The position numbers and the translations under genes were made by a program. A model generated the notes under the pieces. The model was given only the letters and a program-made list of their open reading frames with translations. It had not been told where the DNA came from and did no database searches. A stretch of 64,000 nt of DNA from Mycolicibacterium sp. MU0053 (lineage in GTDB: Bacteria > Actinomycetota > Actinomycetes > Mycobacteriales > Mycobacteriaceae). Shown here piece by piece: positions 17,928 to 26,553 of this stretch (position 1 is its first letter; each line of letters begins with the position of its first letter). Location: contig NZ_OY726397.1 of assembly GCF_963378095.1 (NCBI RefSeq), positions 1,302,001 to 1,366,000 on the forward strand. Direction: 5' to 3'.

Positions 17928-18617
17928 ATGACTGCGCCTCGCACCCGCCGCCGCCGCACTCAGTCTGCGCCCGCTGGCACCGTCGCCGCCTACATTCGCG
18001 TGTCCACCGAGGAGCAAGCCGCCAGTGGTGCGGGCCTCGACGCACAGCGCGCCGCCATCGCCGCCGAGTGCGAGCGCCGGGGCTGGACGGTGGTGGCCTG
18101 GCACGCCGATGAGGGCATCAGCGGCGGCAAGGCGCTCGACGCCCGGCCCGGCCTGACCGCCGCGCTGGGCGAGGTGCAGTCGGCCACGGCGGCGGTGCTG
18201 ATGGTCGCCAAGTCCGATCGGCTCGCACGGAGTCTGCCGACCCTGCTCGACGTCCTCGACCGGACTGAGCGTGCGGGCGGTGTAGTCGTCGCAGTCGATG
18301 GCACGGTCGACACGAGCACGGCGGCGGGCCGGTTCACGACCCAGATCATGGGCAGCGTCGCGGAGTTGGAACGCGGTCTGATCAGCGACCGGACTAAGGC
18401 CGCGTTGGCGGTCCGCAAGGCGCAGGGCGTTCGCCTCGGTCGCCCGACGACCGTGCCGCCCTCGGTGGTGGCCCGTATCGCCTCCGAGCGTGCTGCAGGC
18501 GCAACGTGGGCCGCTATCGCTGACGGGCTCAACACCGACGGCACACCGACCGGCCAGGGCGGCTCGAAGTGGTTCCCGAACACTGTTGCCCGCATCCATA
18601 AGCGAGCGGCGGTGTAA
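17928..18617 (+). CDS. Serine recombinase (resolvase/invertase family)
   Basis: 229 residues. The catalytic domain begins AAYIRVSTEEQAASGAGLDAQ with the nucleophile Ser near residue 27, then VAKSDRLARS and the long E-helix region SVAELERGLISDRTKAAL. A resolvase-type HTH follows (RLGRPTTVPPSVVARI...ATWAAIADGLN). The size fits a small resolvase/invertase and not a large serine integrase. In an element that already has a tyrosine integrase it may resolve dimers, invert DNA or have brought in the adjacent cargo. Confidence 0.88.
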   Translation: MTAPRTRRRRTQSAPAGTVAAYIRVSTEEQAASGAGLDAQRAAIAAECERRGWTVVAWHADEGISGGKALDARPGLTAALGEVQSATAAVLMVAKSDRLARSLPTLLDVLDRTERAGGVVVAVDGTVDTSTAAGRFTTQIMGSVAELERGLISDRTKAALAVRKAQGVRLGRPTTVPPSVVARIASERAAGATWAAIADGLNTDGTPTGQGGSKWFPNTVARIHKRAAV

Positions 18618-18626
18618 CCCGACTAG

Positions 18627-19205
18627 CTATGAGGGTGGCTGAGCTACCGAGTTCCCGTCGGCTGCGTAAGGCGGTCCGAGGAATCGACGCACCATCTCAT
18701 GCTCGGCATCGGCGTCTTGGAGGGGCCAGTACCACAGGGCTAGGAATGCTCGGATCAACCATTGTGCGGCAAGGGGATCGGGCGTGCTTAGCCCGACCAT
18801 TTCGTTGGCGAAGCGGGTGACCATGGGTGAGTCGCTGAGCCATTCGTCGGCGGGGACTGTGGCCATCGAGCGCATGATCTGTGCGAGCGGATCGGCTCGC
18901 AGGCGTCGCAACGCGACTGTGGTGGCGGTGACGATGCGCTCTGATCCGGTCAGCCCAGCGATGGCTTCGCGAACCGAGTCGAGGATGCGTTCGGCTTGCC
19001 GGCCTAGAACGGCGTCGCGGATTGCTGCCTTACCTCCGGTGTGGCGGTAGATGGTCGCTGGTGAACAGTGAACTGTGGCGGCCAAGGTGTCGATGCTGAA
19101 TGCGTCGTAGCCCTGACGCGACATCAGGTCGGCGGCGGCCGCGTAAATCCGTTCGGCAGCCTCGCTGTGGCGGTCGCGCCCAACCAGCCAGTCGTCAGTC
19201 GCCAT
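18627..19205 (-). CDS. TetR family regulator of the P450 cassette
   Basis: 192 residues. The HTH is RIYAAAADLMSRQGYDAFSIDTLAATVHCSPATIYRHTGGKAAIRDAVL (about 18-66), followed by a helical ligand domain. It diverges from the P450 gene. A perfect palindrome at 19245-19259 in the shared upstream region is the likely operator, so it probably senses the P450 substrate. Confidence 0.88.
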   Translation of the reverse strand: MATDDWLVGRDRHSEAAERIYAAAADLMSRQGYDAFSIDTLAATVHCSPATIYRHTGGKAAIRDAVLGRQAERILDSVREAIAGLTGSERIVTATTVALRRLRADPLAQIMRSMATVPADEWLSDSPMVTRFANEMVGLSTPDPLAAQWLIRAFLALWYWPLQDADAEHEMVRRFLGPPYAADGNSVAQPPS

Positions 19206-19244
19206 CGGTCAGTTGTCCCCTCGCCGCGAACCCATGAAGTCGTT

Positions 19245-19259
19245 TTATCACTGTGAGAA
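19245..19259. promoter_or_regulatory. Probable TetR operator of the P450 operon
   Basis: TTATCAC-T-GTGAGAA, a 15-bp palindrome (TTnTCAC/GTGAnAA), 40 bp upstream of the TetR start and about 77 bp before the preferred P450 ATG. Its presence argues against a P450 start at 19213. Confidence 0.55.
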
Positions 19260-19335
19260 GAATGGTGGCCGATTTCTCAGCGAAGGCGCTGGTCGGCTCA
19301 CCGGACTGAGAAAGCGCCTCGCAACACTTACTGAG

Positions 19336-20613
19336 ATGGGTTTTCACGTTCGCCGTGCACCGTTGACGCAGGTGTACACCGCGTTCAACCCTGAGCGCAT
19401 GACCCTCTTGGCGGACGCGAAAGACTTCTTCGGAACCGACGCCCTACAGGACCCCTACCCGCTCTATGACCGGATGCGCCACCAAGCACCGGTGCACCGC
19501 ATCGGTGACTCCGTCTTCTACGCCGTGTGCGGCTGGGACGCCGTGATGGAGGTCGTCAACCGCGTCGAGGACTTCTCGTCGAACCTGACCGCGACGATGG
19601 TGTATCACGACGATGGGACCGTTACCCCGTTCGACATGGGGCCTCTTGGTGGGCCTCAGAACGCGCTGGCCACAGCGGACGACCCGGTGCACGACGCGCA
19701 TCGCAAGCTGCTGTTGCCCCACCTGTCCGCCAGGCGAGTAAATGTCATCGAAGAGTTTGCTCAAGACACTGCTCGGCGGCTTTGGTCGGAGGGGTTGGCC
19801 GACGGGCAGATCGAATGGATGAGCGCCATGGCCAATCGGCTCCCGATGATGGTGGTCGCCCGCTTGCTGGGGTTACCAGACGAAGATGTCGACAAGCTGA
19901 TCCGACTGGGCTACGCCACCACCACCCTGCTCGACGGCGTCGTGAACCCGGCCCAACTCGAAGCCGCAGGCATGGCTGCAATGGAGCTGTCCGGGTACGT
20001 GATGGAGCACTTCGCGAAGGCCAGTGAAAGTCCTGGCCCGGGACTCATTGGCGACCTTGCTGCCCGCTACGCATCCGGTGAGTTGGAGCAACTCCCAGCG
20101 ATGGCGATCATGCTCACATTGTTCAGCGCAGCAGGCGAATCCACTGCCTCCTTGCTGGGTAGTGCCGCGTGGATTCTGGTGAGCCATAGCGACATTCAAG
20201 AACAGGTCCGTGCCCATCCCGAACTGCTGGGTGCGTTCATCGAGGAGACGTTGCGCTATGAGTCGCCGTTTCGCGGTCACTACCGCCACGTAGTCAGAGA
20301 CACCACGCTGGCCGGGGTCGATGTGCCCGCCGATTCCCGCCTGCTGTTGATGTGGGGAGCCGCAAACCGCGACCCCCAGCAGTTCGACAGACCCAACGAG
20401 TTTCGGCTCGACCGCAGCGGCGCAAAAGGGCACATCACCTTCGGCAAGGGTGCACACTTCTGCGTCGGGGCCGCACTGGCACGCCTGGAGGCTCAGATCG
20501 TATTGCGGATGCTGCTTGAGCAGACCGAGTGGATTCGCGCCGCCGACGTAGGGCAATGGCTGCCTAGCATCCTGGTCCGCCGACTCGAACGCCTGGAATT
20601 GGTGGTCTCATGA
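19336..20613 (+). CDS. Cytochrome P450 monooxygenase
   Basis: 425 residues from ATG at 19336. An open frame runs from 19213, but those extra 41 codons cover the operator and have no family similarity. Landmarks: DPYPLYDRMRHQAPVH near the N-terminus, I-helix LFSAAGESTASL, EETLRYESPFRGHYR (ExxR), and heme loop FGKGAHFCVGAALARLE with the Cys ligand. The I-helix has Glu-Ser where Asp/Glu-Thr is usual. It is a soluble bacterial class I P450 needing a separate ferredoxin and reductase, neither of which is encoded in the element. Co-transcribed with a SnoaL-like gene. Confidence 0.9.
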   Translation: MGFHVRRAPLTQVYTAFNPERMTLLADAKDFFGTDALQDPYPLYDRMRHQAPVHRIGDSVFYAVCGWDAVMEVVNRVEDFSSNLTATMVYHDDGTVTPFDMGPLGGPQNALATADDPVHDAHRKLLLPHLSARRVNVIEEFAQDTARRLWSEGLADGQIEWMSAMANRLPMMVVARLLGLPDEDVDKLIRLGYATTTLLDGVVNPAQLEAAGMAAMELSGYVMEHFAKASESPGPGLIGDLAARYASGELEQLPAMAIMLTLFSAAGESTASLLGSAAWILVSHSDIQEQVRAHPELLGAFIEETLRYESPFRGHYRHVVRDTTLAGVDVPADSRLLLMWGAANRDPQQFDRPNEFRLDRSGAKGHITFGKGAHFCVGAALARLEAQIVLRMLLEQTEWIRAADVGQWLPSILVRRLERLELVVS

Positions 20614-21041
20614 CCGATCAGGCAGAGATCATCGCGTATTGCGAACTGTCCCAAGCGAAGGCCAAGTACTGCCGCGCTCTCGACACCCTGGATTGGGCCG
20701 CGTTAGCCGCGCTGATGACCGAAGGCATCGAATTTGGCATGAGTGACAGTGAATCCGAGCCTCACATGACCCTCGGACGCGACGAAACGCTGACGATGCT
20801 GCGATCCCTGGTCGCGGGCGCAAGGACCGCTCACCAAGTCCACACACCCGAGATCGACCTCAACGGAGAAGAGGCGCGGGTGATTTGGGCAGTGCAAGAC
20901 CGGGCCGTGTTCGACAACGGCACGTCGGTCACCGGCTACGGGCACTACTACGAACGCTGGGTGCGCCAAGCGGGTGCATGGAGGATTGCGTCACTGACGC
21001 TGGTTCACCTCATCACCGACGTTCAGCACGCCAACACGTGA
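20610..21041 (+). CDS. SnoaL-like (NTF2 superfamily) protein
   Basis: 143 residues. The ATG overlaps the P450 stop (ATGA). The pattern AKYCRALDTLDWAALAALMTEGIEFGM ... GRDETLTMLRSLV ... AHQVHTPEIDLNGEEARVIWAVQDRAVF ... GYGHYYERWVRQAGAWRIASLTLVH is the SnoaL_4 cone-shaped fold used by hydratases, isomerases and cyclases. It likely processes the P450 product. Confidence 0.85.
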   Translation: MTDQAEIIAYCELSQAKAKYCRALDTLDWAALAALMTEGIEFGMSDSESEPHMTLGRDETLTMLRSLVAGARTAHQVHTPEIDLNGEEARVIWAVQDRAVFDNGTSVTGYGHYYERWVRQAGAWRIASLTLVHLITDVQHANT

Positions 21042-21183
21042 CCAGATGACCTGATCAGTTCAAGTACGTGCCCTGATTCGTCAGTACTTACCCGACAGTG
21101 ACGGGTTATCTGGCTATCCTGCAACAGATTTCGCCACCTTGGCCTCCTGCGTCGCTGCACCGCTGCCCTCTATTGTCGGTGCT

Positions 21184-21420
21184 ATGCAGAGCACGATCGT
21201 TCTCGCCGATCCGACCGCGCTGACCCCGGCGCAGTGGTCGGGGCGGCTGGCCGCGTACCTCGCTCGCGGTCGCGGCAACGATGACCCCGCCGTGACCGCT
21301 TGCCGTGCGGCGCTGAGCTATTGGCGGTGCCGCCGGGTGATCGACGCCGAGGTCGACGCGCTCAACCCTGCGCACGCCGACGCGCTCGCTGCCCGACTCC
21401 GCACGGCGGTGCCCGCATGA
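21184..21420 (+). CDS. Small hypothetical element protein
   Basis: 78 residues from ATG at 21184. Helical and Ala/Arg-rich with one motif, PAVTACRAALSYWRCRRVID. No family recognised. Its stop overlaps the next ATG (ATGA at 21417). It restarts the element's gene run after the P450 cassette, behind about 140 bp of intergenic sequence. Confidence 0.6.
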   Translation: MQSTIVLADPTALTPAQWSGRLAAYLARGRGNDDPAVTACRAALSYWRCRRVIDAEVDALNPAHADALAARLRTAVPA

Positions 21421-22154
21421 TCGCGATGCGCGGCAAGCCCTTGTCGACCCCCAAGACACCGACGCCGATCCGGCCCAGTCGGATGACGCCGCCCACTACT
21501 CCCAAGCCGCATCGCCCGTCGAGAGGACGACTCGCCATGAAGCAGGCCGATATTCGCCGCCGTCGCCGTGCCCACATGCCGACCGTGAACGATGGCGACT
21601 GGTCGCTACGCCGCGAGATCGCCGAGGTCGCCGCGCCTTTCGCCGCCCGCGCCGCCGCCCAGTCCATGCCGCTGCAGCTGCGGCGGCAGGTGCTGGCCTA
21701 CGCCGACGCGGCGCATGAGGCGGCGGGCACGGCGACCGGCTGGGTGGCGGAGCGCGATGCTCGCCGCCGCACCGCGCATCTTGCCCATGACGAGGGCAAG
21801 CGTCGGTACGCGATGACGACGTTGATCGACCTCGCCCCGCGCCCGGCCCTGCCGGAGATCACTGACGAGATGATCGCCGATGGCAGCTGGGCGGCGGCGC
21901 TCATCGAGATGGTCGAGCCGGTCGACGCGGCGCTGAGCGACCTGCTGGCCAAGGCCTTTCCACCCGGCGCTCCTCCGCTGGGCGGTCAGCCGTCGCGCTC
22001 CGACCGGCTGGACCGGCTGCTGCGCGAGACCGTCGACCGGGCCGCGCTGTCGCTGGAGCGTGCGCTCAATGCTGCCGCCGAGAAGCAGACGGCCGCACCA
22101 AGCGCCAAGTCCGATCCTCGCGACGAACTCGCCGCGCTAGGTGTCGAGGTTTGA
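21417..22154 (+). CDS. Hypothetical element protein
   Basis: 245 residues from the overlapping ATG at 21417. The first 40 residues are Pro/Arg-rich and probably disordered (MKQADIRRRRRAHMPTV at 21537 is an alternative start). The rest is helical with two Ala-rich coiled segments. Not recognised. It may be a DNA-binding or packaging-associated protein by context, but the sequence does not show this. Confidence 0.6.
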   Translation: MIAMRGKPLSTPKTPTPIRPSRMTPPTTPKPHRPSRGRLAMKQADIRRRRRAHMPTVNDGDWSLRREIAEVAAPFAARAAAQSMPLQLRRQVLAYADAAHEAAGTATGWVAERDARRRTAHLAHDEGKRRYAMTTLIDLAPRPALPEITDEMIADGSWAAALIEMVEPVDAALSDLLAKAFPPGAPPLGGQPSRSDRLDRLLRETVDRAALSLERALNAAAEKQTAAPSAKSDPRDELAALGVEV

Positions 22155-22186
22155 GACACCAATCCGTCAGAGAGACAGGACTTCTG

Positions 22187-22417
22187 ATGACCGACTATTA
22201 CAGCCCGCGTTGCCGGTCCTGCAACGGGCCGTGCTGGCTGTACAAGGGTGACGTCTGGGGTTACACCTGCTCGGCGTGCATCGACCGCCACCTGGAAGCG
22301 GCTGCAGCGCGTGCCGACGCCCGCGACCGCAAAGCCCGCGAACGACTGCTCTCGAAGCGGTTAAACCACAACGACTCTCCTCGCGTCTCGAAGGTGGGCG
22401 TCGGGGCGGTGATCTGA
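22187..22417 (+). CDS. Small zinc-ribbon protein
   Basis: 76 residues. CRSCNGPCWLYKGDVWGYTCSAC contains two CxxC knuckles about 17 residues apart, a probable zinc ribbon, followed by an Arg/Ala-rich helix. Comparable small ribbons occur in phage and satellite genomes without a known function. Confidence 0.6.
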   Translation: MTDYYSPRCRSCNGPCWLYKGDVWGYTCSACIDRHLEAAAARADARDRKARERLLSKRLNHNDSPRVSKVGVGAVI

Positions 22418-22463
22418 GCTATGTGCCGATCGCCCCGACGTCCCGCCAAAGAGATGAGAAGTA

Positions 22464-23072
22464 ATGGGAAGCAATGTGAAGGAAGGCCATCAGATGACTA
22501 AGTCCCGCCGCCCGCTGAGATGGGCGGACCTCACCGCACGCGAACAGATGGGCCTGCGCATCGCCGTGCACGAGAGTTCTCACGCCGTCGCCGGGGCTCT
22601 GCTCGGTGGCCGTATCCGGTCGGCGGTGCTAACCAACAGCCGGGTGTGGGGCGTCGATGGGTTGACGACGTTCGAGGAGGTACCGGCCAGCAGTTCGCCT
22701 GCGATCGCCTATGCGGGACCGTTTGGCGAGGCGCGGTGGCTCGACGGTCGTCATCCCACCCAGCGCACGCTGTTCGCCCTGATACGGGGCAGCGGCCATG
22801 GCGACCACCGGGCGATCTGTGCGGCTGCCGCGTCGGCGGACGTGTACAGCTACGGCAACACCTCGGCGGAGGCGCGGCGGACGGTGCCGCCCCTGCTGGA
22901 ACGCGCCTGGCCCGCCGTGATCAACCTCGCCAAGAAGATCCATGTCGACGGCGAGGCGACCCACGACGACGTGTGCAAGGCGTTGGGCATCACCGACAGC
23001 GGTGGACCCGGCAGCAGTCAACTCGCCAGCCTGCGTGCCGGATTGCGACGCGTGCCGCCGATCGCCGCCTGA
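22464..23072 (+). CDS. M41-like zinc metalloprotease domain protein
   Basis: 202 residues (ATG 22464; MTKSRRP at 22494 is an alternative). AVHESSHAVAGALLGG near residue 35 is the HExxH zinc motif in the exact context of FtsH/M41 peptidases, and IAYAGPFGEARWLDG ... SGHGDHRAI provides the AGxxAE-like turn and third-ligand Asp. There is no AAA domain or membrane segment. It may mature proteins of the element or of a helper phage, or cleave host regulators. The role is inferred only from the motif. Confidence 0.65.
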   Translation: MGSNVKEGHQMTKSRRPLRWADLTAREQMGLRIAVHESSHAVAGALLGGRIRSAVLTNSRVWGVDGLTTFEEVPASSSPAIAYAGPFGEARWLDGRHPTQRTLFALIRGSGHGDHRAICAAAASADVYSYGNTSAEARRTVPPLLERAWPAVINLAKKIHVDGEATHDDVCKALGITDSGGPGSSQLASLRAGLRRVPPIAA

Positions 23073-23159
23073 CTCCAACCGATCACCGCGCCGAGCCTCG
23101 GCGGCGTGGTGACCTGGCCACTCGATCGACCGACCAATGACACCACCGAGGAGACGACC

Positions 23160-23426
23160 GTGACCACCATCGAACGCCAGCCGGGCAGCCGCTGCATTGA
23201 CTTCCTGCCCGACTACTGCCCGCACTGCAACCCGCTCGGCGACCAGGCCAACAGCCGGGTTCGGCTGGCCGCGCTCACGGAGCCGACGTCGGTGACGTGG
23301 CATGGCGGTCGGCGGCTGATCTGTGAGTACCGCTGCGACCGCTGCGGGCACCCGTGGGTGCGCGCCGATCTCTGGACCGCCGAGCACGCCGGTCTCGACC
23401 CCAAGCAACGGAGGACCGCCGCATGA
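23160..23426 (+). CDS. Zinc-ribbon protein upstream of terminase large
   Basis: 88 residues from GTG at 23160 behind GAGGAG. Two knuckles are seen, CPHC near residue 20 and CDRCGHPW near residue 62. The stop overlaps the terminase ATG (23423). A DNA-binding accessory to packaging is possible but is context-based inference. Confidence 0.6.
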   Translation: MTTIERQPGSRCIDFLPDYCPHCNPLGDQANSRVRLAALTEPTSVTWHGGRRLICEYRCDRCGHPWVRADLWTAEHAGLDPKQRRTAA

Positions 23427-24937
23427 CCGCCGCGACCGCTGACCAGACCCGGCTCGCCGCCGTCCGCGTTCAGAGGGCCAGTCGAGGCCGGCAAAAGCCC
23501 AGCAGCCCTGCTGAACTGGCACGGCGCATCGTGCGCAACTACCGCATCACCCCCGCCATCGAGTTGATCTCCGACGTCATCAGCGACGCGATCGGCCAGC
23601 CGGGGCGGCGCTATGTAATCACCACCCCGCCGCGCACCGGCAAGAGCGTGCTGGTGTCGAGGGTGGGCGTGGTCGACGCGCTGCGGCACAACCCGAATGC
23701 TCAGATCATCCTCGCGTCCTACAGCGACGAACTGGCCCAGGATCACAGCCGCGAAGCGCGGGCGATGATCGCCGAGCACGCCGACCTGCTCGGTTACCGG
23801 CTGTCGGCGGACAAGACGGCGGTCGGTCGCTGGCGTGTCGACGGGCACGCCGGAGGCTTGCTGGCAGGCGGCATCAACTCCGGTGCAACAGGGTTCGGTG
23901 CAGACCTCCTGCTGGTGGATGACCCGGTGAAGGACGCCTCCGAGGCCGACTCCGCCGCCCACCGTCGCCGGGTGATCAACGAATTCCGGTCTACCTTGAT
24001 GTCTCGCGTGCATCCCGGTGGCTCCGTGGTGCTTGTGATGACCCGGTGGCATCCCGATGATCTCGCGGGCACTCTGCTGCGCGACGAACCCGACGTCTGG
24101 ACGCATGTGAACATTCCCGCCGTCGCGGAGGCGGGTATTCCCGACGCACTGGGCCGCGCTCCCGGCGTGGTGATGACCTCGGCGCTCGGGTACACCGCTG
24201 CAGAGTTCGCGGCGATTCGGCGCAGCGTCGGCGAGCGGGCGTGGTACTCCCTGTATCAGGGGGTGCCCGCCGCGCCCGAGGGCGGATTGATCAAGCGCGA
24301 CTGGCTCGATCAGTGGCGGCTGCCCGCAGCGCCGACCGCCCCGACCAAGACCGTCGTCGGCGTCGACCCGGCTGACTCCGGCTCCGGTGACGCCTGTGGC
24401 ATCGTAGCGGCGTCGCTGACCCGCGAGGGCGTGGTGGCGGTGATCGCCGACGTCTCCGCGCCGATGACGAGTGATCAATGGGCCAGGGCCGCTGTCGATT
24501 TGGCGGTCGACGTCGGGGCGTCGGAGATCGCCGTTGAAGGCTTTGCCGCCCGCGAGACCTACCAGCGCGTGGTGAAGGACGCCATTCGCCGGACCGCGAC
24601 GCCGCACCCGATCAGGGTCACCACCTGGCCTCCCAAGGGCAGCGGGCGCGGCGGCGGCGATGCACTGGCACGGTCGGCGGCGCTGCTGCAGGGCTTGGAG
24701 ACCGGCACCACCCGCATCGCGGGACACCTGCCCGACCTCGAACAGTCGGCGGTCACATGGCAGGCCGGACAGCACCAGCCCGACAGCCTCGCCGCACTCG
24801 TCGTGGCCCACGACGTGTTGGTCCACTCGATCGGTCAGCAGTGGGGCTTCTCGTCACCGCTCGACACCGAGCGGCGGATGCGCAACCAGTCGATCACGTC
24901 GATTCCCGAGTACCTGCGCCGCCGCGTCGGCGGGTAG
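23423..24937 (+). CDS. Terminase large subunit (packaging ATPase-nuclease)
   Basis: 504 residues. N-terminal ATPase: Walker A PPRTGKS (~70), ILASYSDELAQDHSREAR, Walker B LLLVDDPVKD (~163) and the coupling motif VVLVMTRWHPDDLAG. C-terminal RNase H-like nuclease: VGVDPADSGSGDACGI (~314), VEGFAARETY (~370) and the late Asp in PDSLAALVVAHD (~455). These are the Terminase_6/phage-type features. In phages this motor cuts and pumps DNA into proheads. Here it is carried without any capsid or portal gene. Confidence 0.88.
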   Translation: MTAATADQTRLAAVRVQRASRGRQKPSSPAELARRIVRNYRITPAIELISDVISDAIGQPGRRYVITTPPRTGKSVLVSRVGVVDALRHNPNAQIILASYSDELAQDHSREARAMIAEHADLLGYRLSADKTAVGRWRVDGHAGGLLAGGINSGATGFGADLLLVDDPVKDASEADSAAHRRRVINEFRSTLMSRVHPGGSVVLVMTRWHPDDLAGTLLRDEPDVWTHVNIPAVAEAGIPDALGRAPGVVMTSALGYTAAEFAAIRRSVGERAWYSLYQGVPAAPEGGLIKRDWLDQWRLPAAPTAPTKTVVGVDPADSGSGDACGIVAASLTREGVVAVIADVSAPMTSDQWARAAVDLAVDVGASEIAVEGFAARETYQRVVKDAIRRTATPHPIRVTTWPPKGSGRGGGDALARSAALLQGLETGTTRIAGHLPDLEQSAVTWQAGQHQPDSLAALVVAHDVLVHSIGQQWGFSSPLDTERRMRNQSITSIPEYLRRRVGG

Positions 24938-24982
24938 CTGACTCGCCCGTCGTTGTCGGGGGTCTCGGACATACTCGCGCTC

Positions 24983-25417
24983 ATGGCAGAAACCTGGGAG
25001 TCGCGAGACCTTCCCGTCCTTAAGGCAGCGGTCGAATTGTACGAGGAGAGTGGTCGACGCCTGCGCGCAAGCGCGATCGAGAAAGCCACCGGGTTCGATA
25101 AGGAGACCGTGCAGCGCGCCCTACGGGCGCTCTACCGCGAGCCGTACTTCGAGGAGGCGACCGGCAGCTTCGGGGGTGAGATCGTCTTCGTTGGCGAGCC
25201 GACCGGCGAGGCGTTGCGGGTCGCGGGGCAATGGCCGTCACCTGAGATGCAGTTACAGAGGTTGATCGAGGCGTTCGAGGCCGTTGCCGCCGACGAGTCG
25301 CGCCCCGAGGAGGAACGCAGCCGCGCCAAGAAGATCGGGCTGTGGCTCACCGGCGCACTCCAACAGGTGGCCATCGGCGCGCTCAGCGGCGCGGGCGGCA
25401 ACCTAATGACGGGATAG
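24983..25417 (+). CDS. Winged-helix-type hypothetical protein
   Basis: 144 residues from ATG at 24983. LPVLKAAVELYEESGRRLRASAIEKATGFDKETVQRALRALYREPYFEE looks like a winged helix, followed by a long helix pair and a C-terminal Gly/Ala-rich segment. Not assigned to a family. It opens the right-end cargo block of element 1, 12 bp before the DUF4238 gene. Confidence 0.6.
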   Translation: MAETWESRDLPVLKAAVELYEESGRRLRASAIEKATGFDKETVQRALRALYREPYFEEATGSFGGEIVFVGEPTGEALRVAGQWPSPEMQLQRLIEAFEAVAADESRPEEERSRAKKIGLWLTGALQQVAIGALSGAGGNLMTG

Positions 25418-25428
25418 ACCATTAGCGA

Positions 25429-26553
25429 ATGACCATCCAGGAAGAGTTGGGCGACATCAGCGGGTGGCGGGTGACGAAGGTCGTCCGAAATCCGTGGGGG
25501 CAGGTTCCGCACACGGGCGGTGGACGCTACCTGACCGATGCCGCCCGCGCCTACATGGACAGACTCTTGGCCCAGCAGCGGGTGCCTGACACGGAGAGCC
25601 GTCGACACCACTACGTCCCTCAGGCGTACCTGCGCAAATGGTCTTTCGACGGTCGGCGGGTGTGGACGCTCGACACGGTGACGGGATTGGTCAAGCCGCT
25701 CGGCACCAGGGATGTCTGCGTGAACGAGAACTTCTACAGGGTGATCGGACCGGATGGCGCGCCGCACAATCGAGTCGAGAAGCTGTTCGGTGTCGTAGAT
25801 GCGGAACTTGGGCGAGTTCAGCGGCTATTTGATGACCTCGAAGACCCGGAAACCCTGAATTTCGATGACCTCTTGGGCCTGGGCATCACAATGGCGGTGC
25901 AGCGGATGCGGACTCTTCAGCAGAGGCGCGTTCAAACCCAGTACAGCGTGTGGATGGCGGCTCAAAGCCCCGAGTTCCGGTCGATCGCCGACGACGATCA
26001 GAACCCGCATCAGGCAGCTGGCATCCATACCGAGATGCTGTTCAGGGCTATGTGGGGTGGCGCCGACGTCCTCATCAAACGGCAGATCGAGGTCTGGGAC
26101 GATCCGAAGGCGCGGTTTATGACGTGCGACGCGCCGGTGCTAATTCCCTTCGTGCGGAATGAGCGACCGGGAATCATGGACGCCGCGTACATCGTTTGGC
26201 CCGTGAGCCCGCGTCGCGTGGTAGCACTGAGCAGAAACGATGTCGGCGAAAAGGCTGTTATCCGCGAGGCCACCGGCGAACTCGTCGGAATCGTGCGAGA
26301 TGCCGTTGAGCAGGGCCGCGAGCGCATGATCTTCGCCAGCGAGGCGCAGCGCGACCGGCTACCGACTGGCAAGCTGTTCCGACGCCGCACCCAGGTCCGC
26401 CTCCGATGCTCTGATCGCAGTCCGCAGGGCGAGTACGTCGCTCCTCCTGGGTGTGTGGTGAAGATGTCGGAGGCCTATGCCGACAAGCCAGATGTCGCGT
26501 TGTGCGCTCAGGGCCTGCACTCTCCTGCTCCCGAGATATTCCCGCTCGCCTAG
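25429..26553 (+). CDS. DUF4238 family protein
   Basis: 374 residues. RRHHYVPQAYLRKWS near residue 60 is the signature opening of DUF4238. RDVCVNENFYRV and a conserved central helix bundle (VQRMRTLQQRR ... EMLFRAMWGGADVLIKRQIEVW) follow, then FMTCDAPVLIP. The family is widespread, scattered and often found in mobile or defence-rich loci, with unknown activity (possibly nuclease-related). It ends 4 bp into the opposing gene. Confidence 0.75.
   Translation: MTIQEELGDISGWRVTKVVRNPWGQVPHTGGGRYLTDAARAYMDRLLAQQRVPDTESRRHHYVPQAYLRKWSFDGRRVWTLDTVTGLVKPLGTRDVCVNENFYRVIGPDGAPHNRVEKLFGVVDAELGRVQRLFDDLEDPETLNFDDLLGLGITMAVQRMRTLQQRRVQTQYSVWMAAQSPEFRSIADDDQNPHQAAGIHTEMLFRAMWGGADVLIKRQIEVWDDPKARFMTCDAPVLIPFVRNERPGIMDAAYIVWPVSPRRVVALSRNDVGEKAVIREATGELVGIVRDAVEQGRERMIFASEAQRDRLPTGKLFRRRTQVRLRCSDRSPQGEYVAPPGCVVKMSEAYADKPDVALCAQGLHSPAPEIFPLA

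Noticed and set aside
19213-19335. Extended P450 N-terminus from ATG 19213
   Set aside because: The extra codons contain the palindromic operator and lack P450 similarity, and ATG 19336 gives the normal length.
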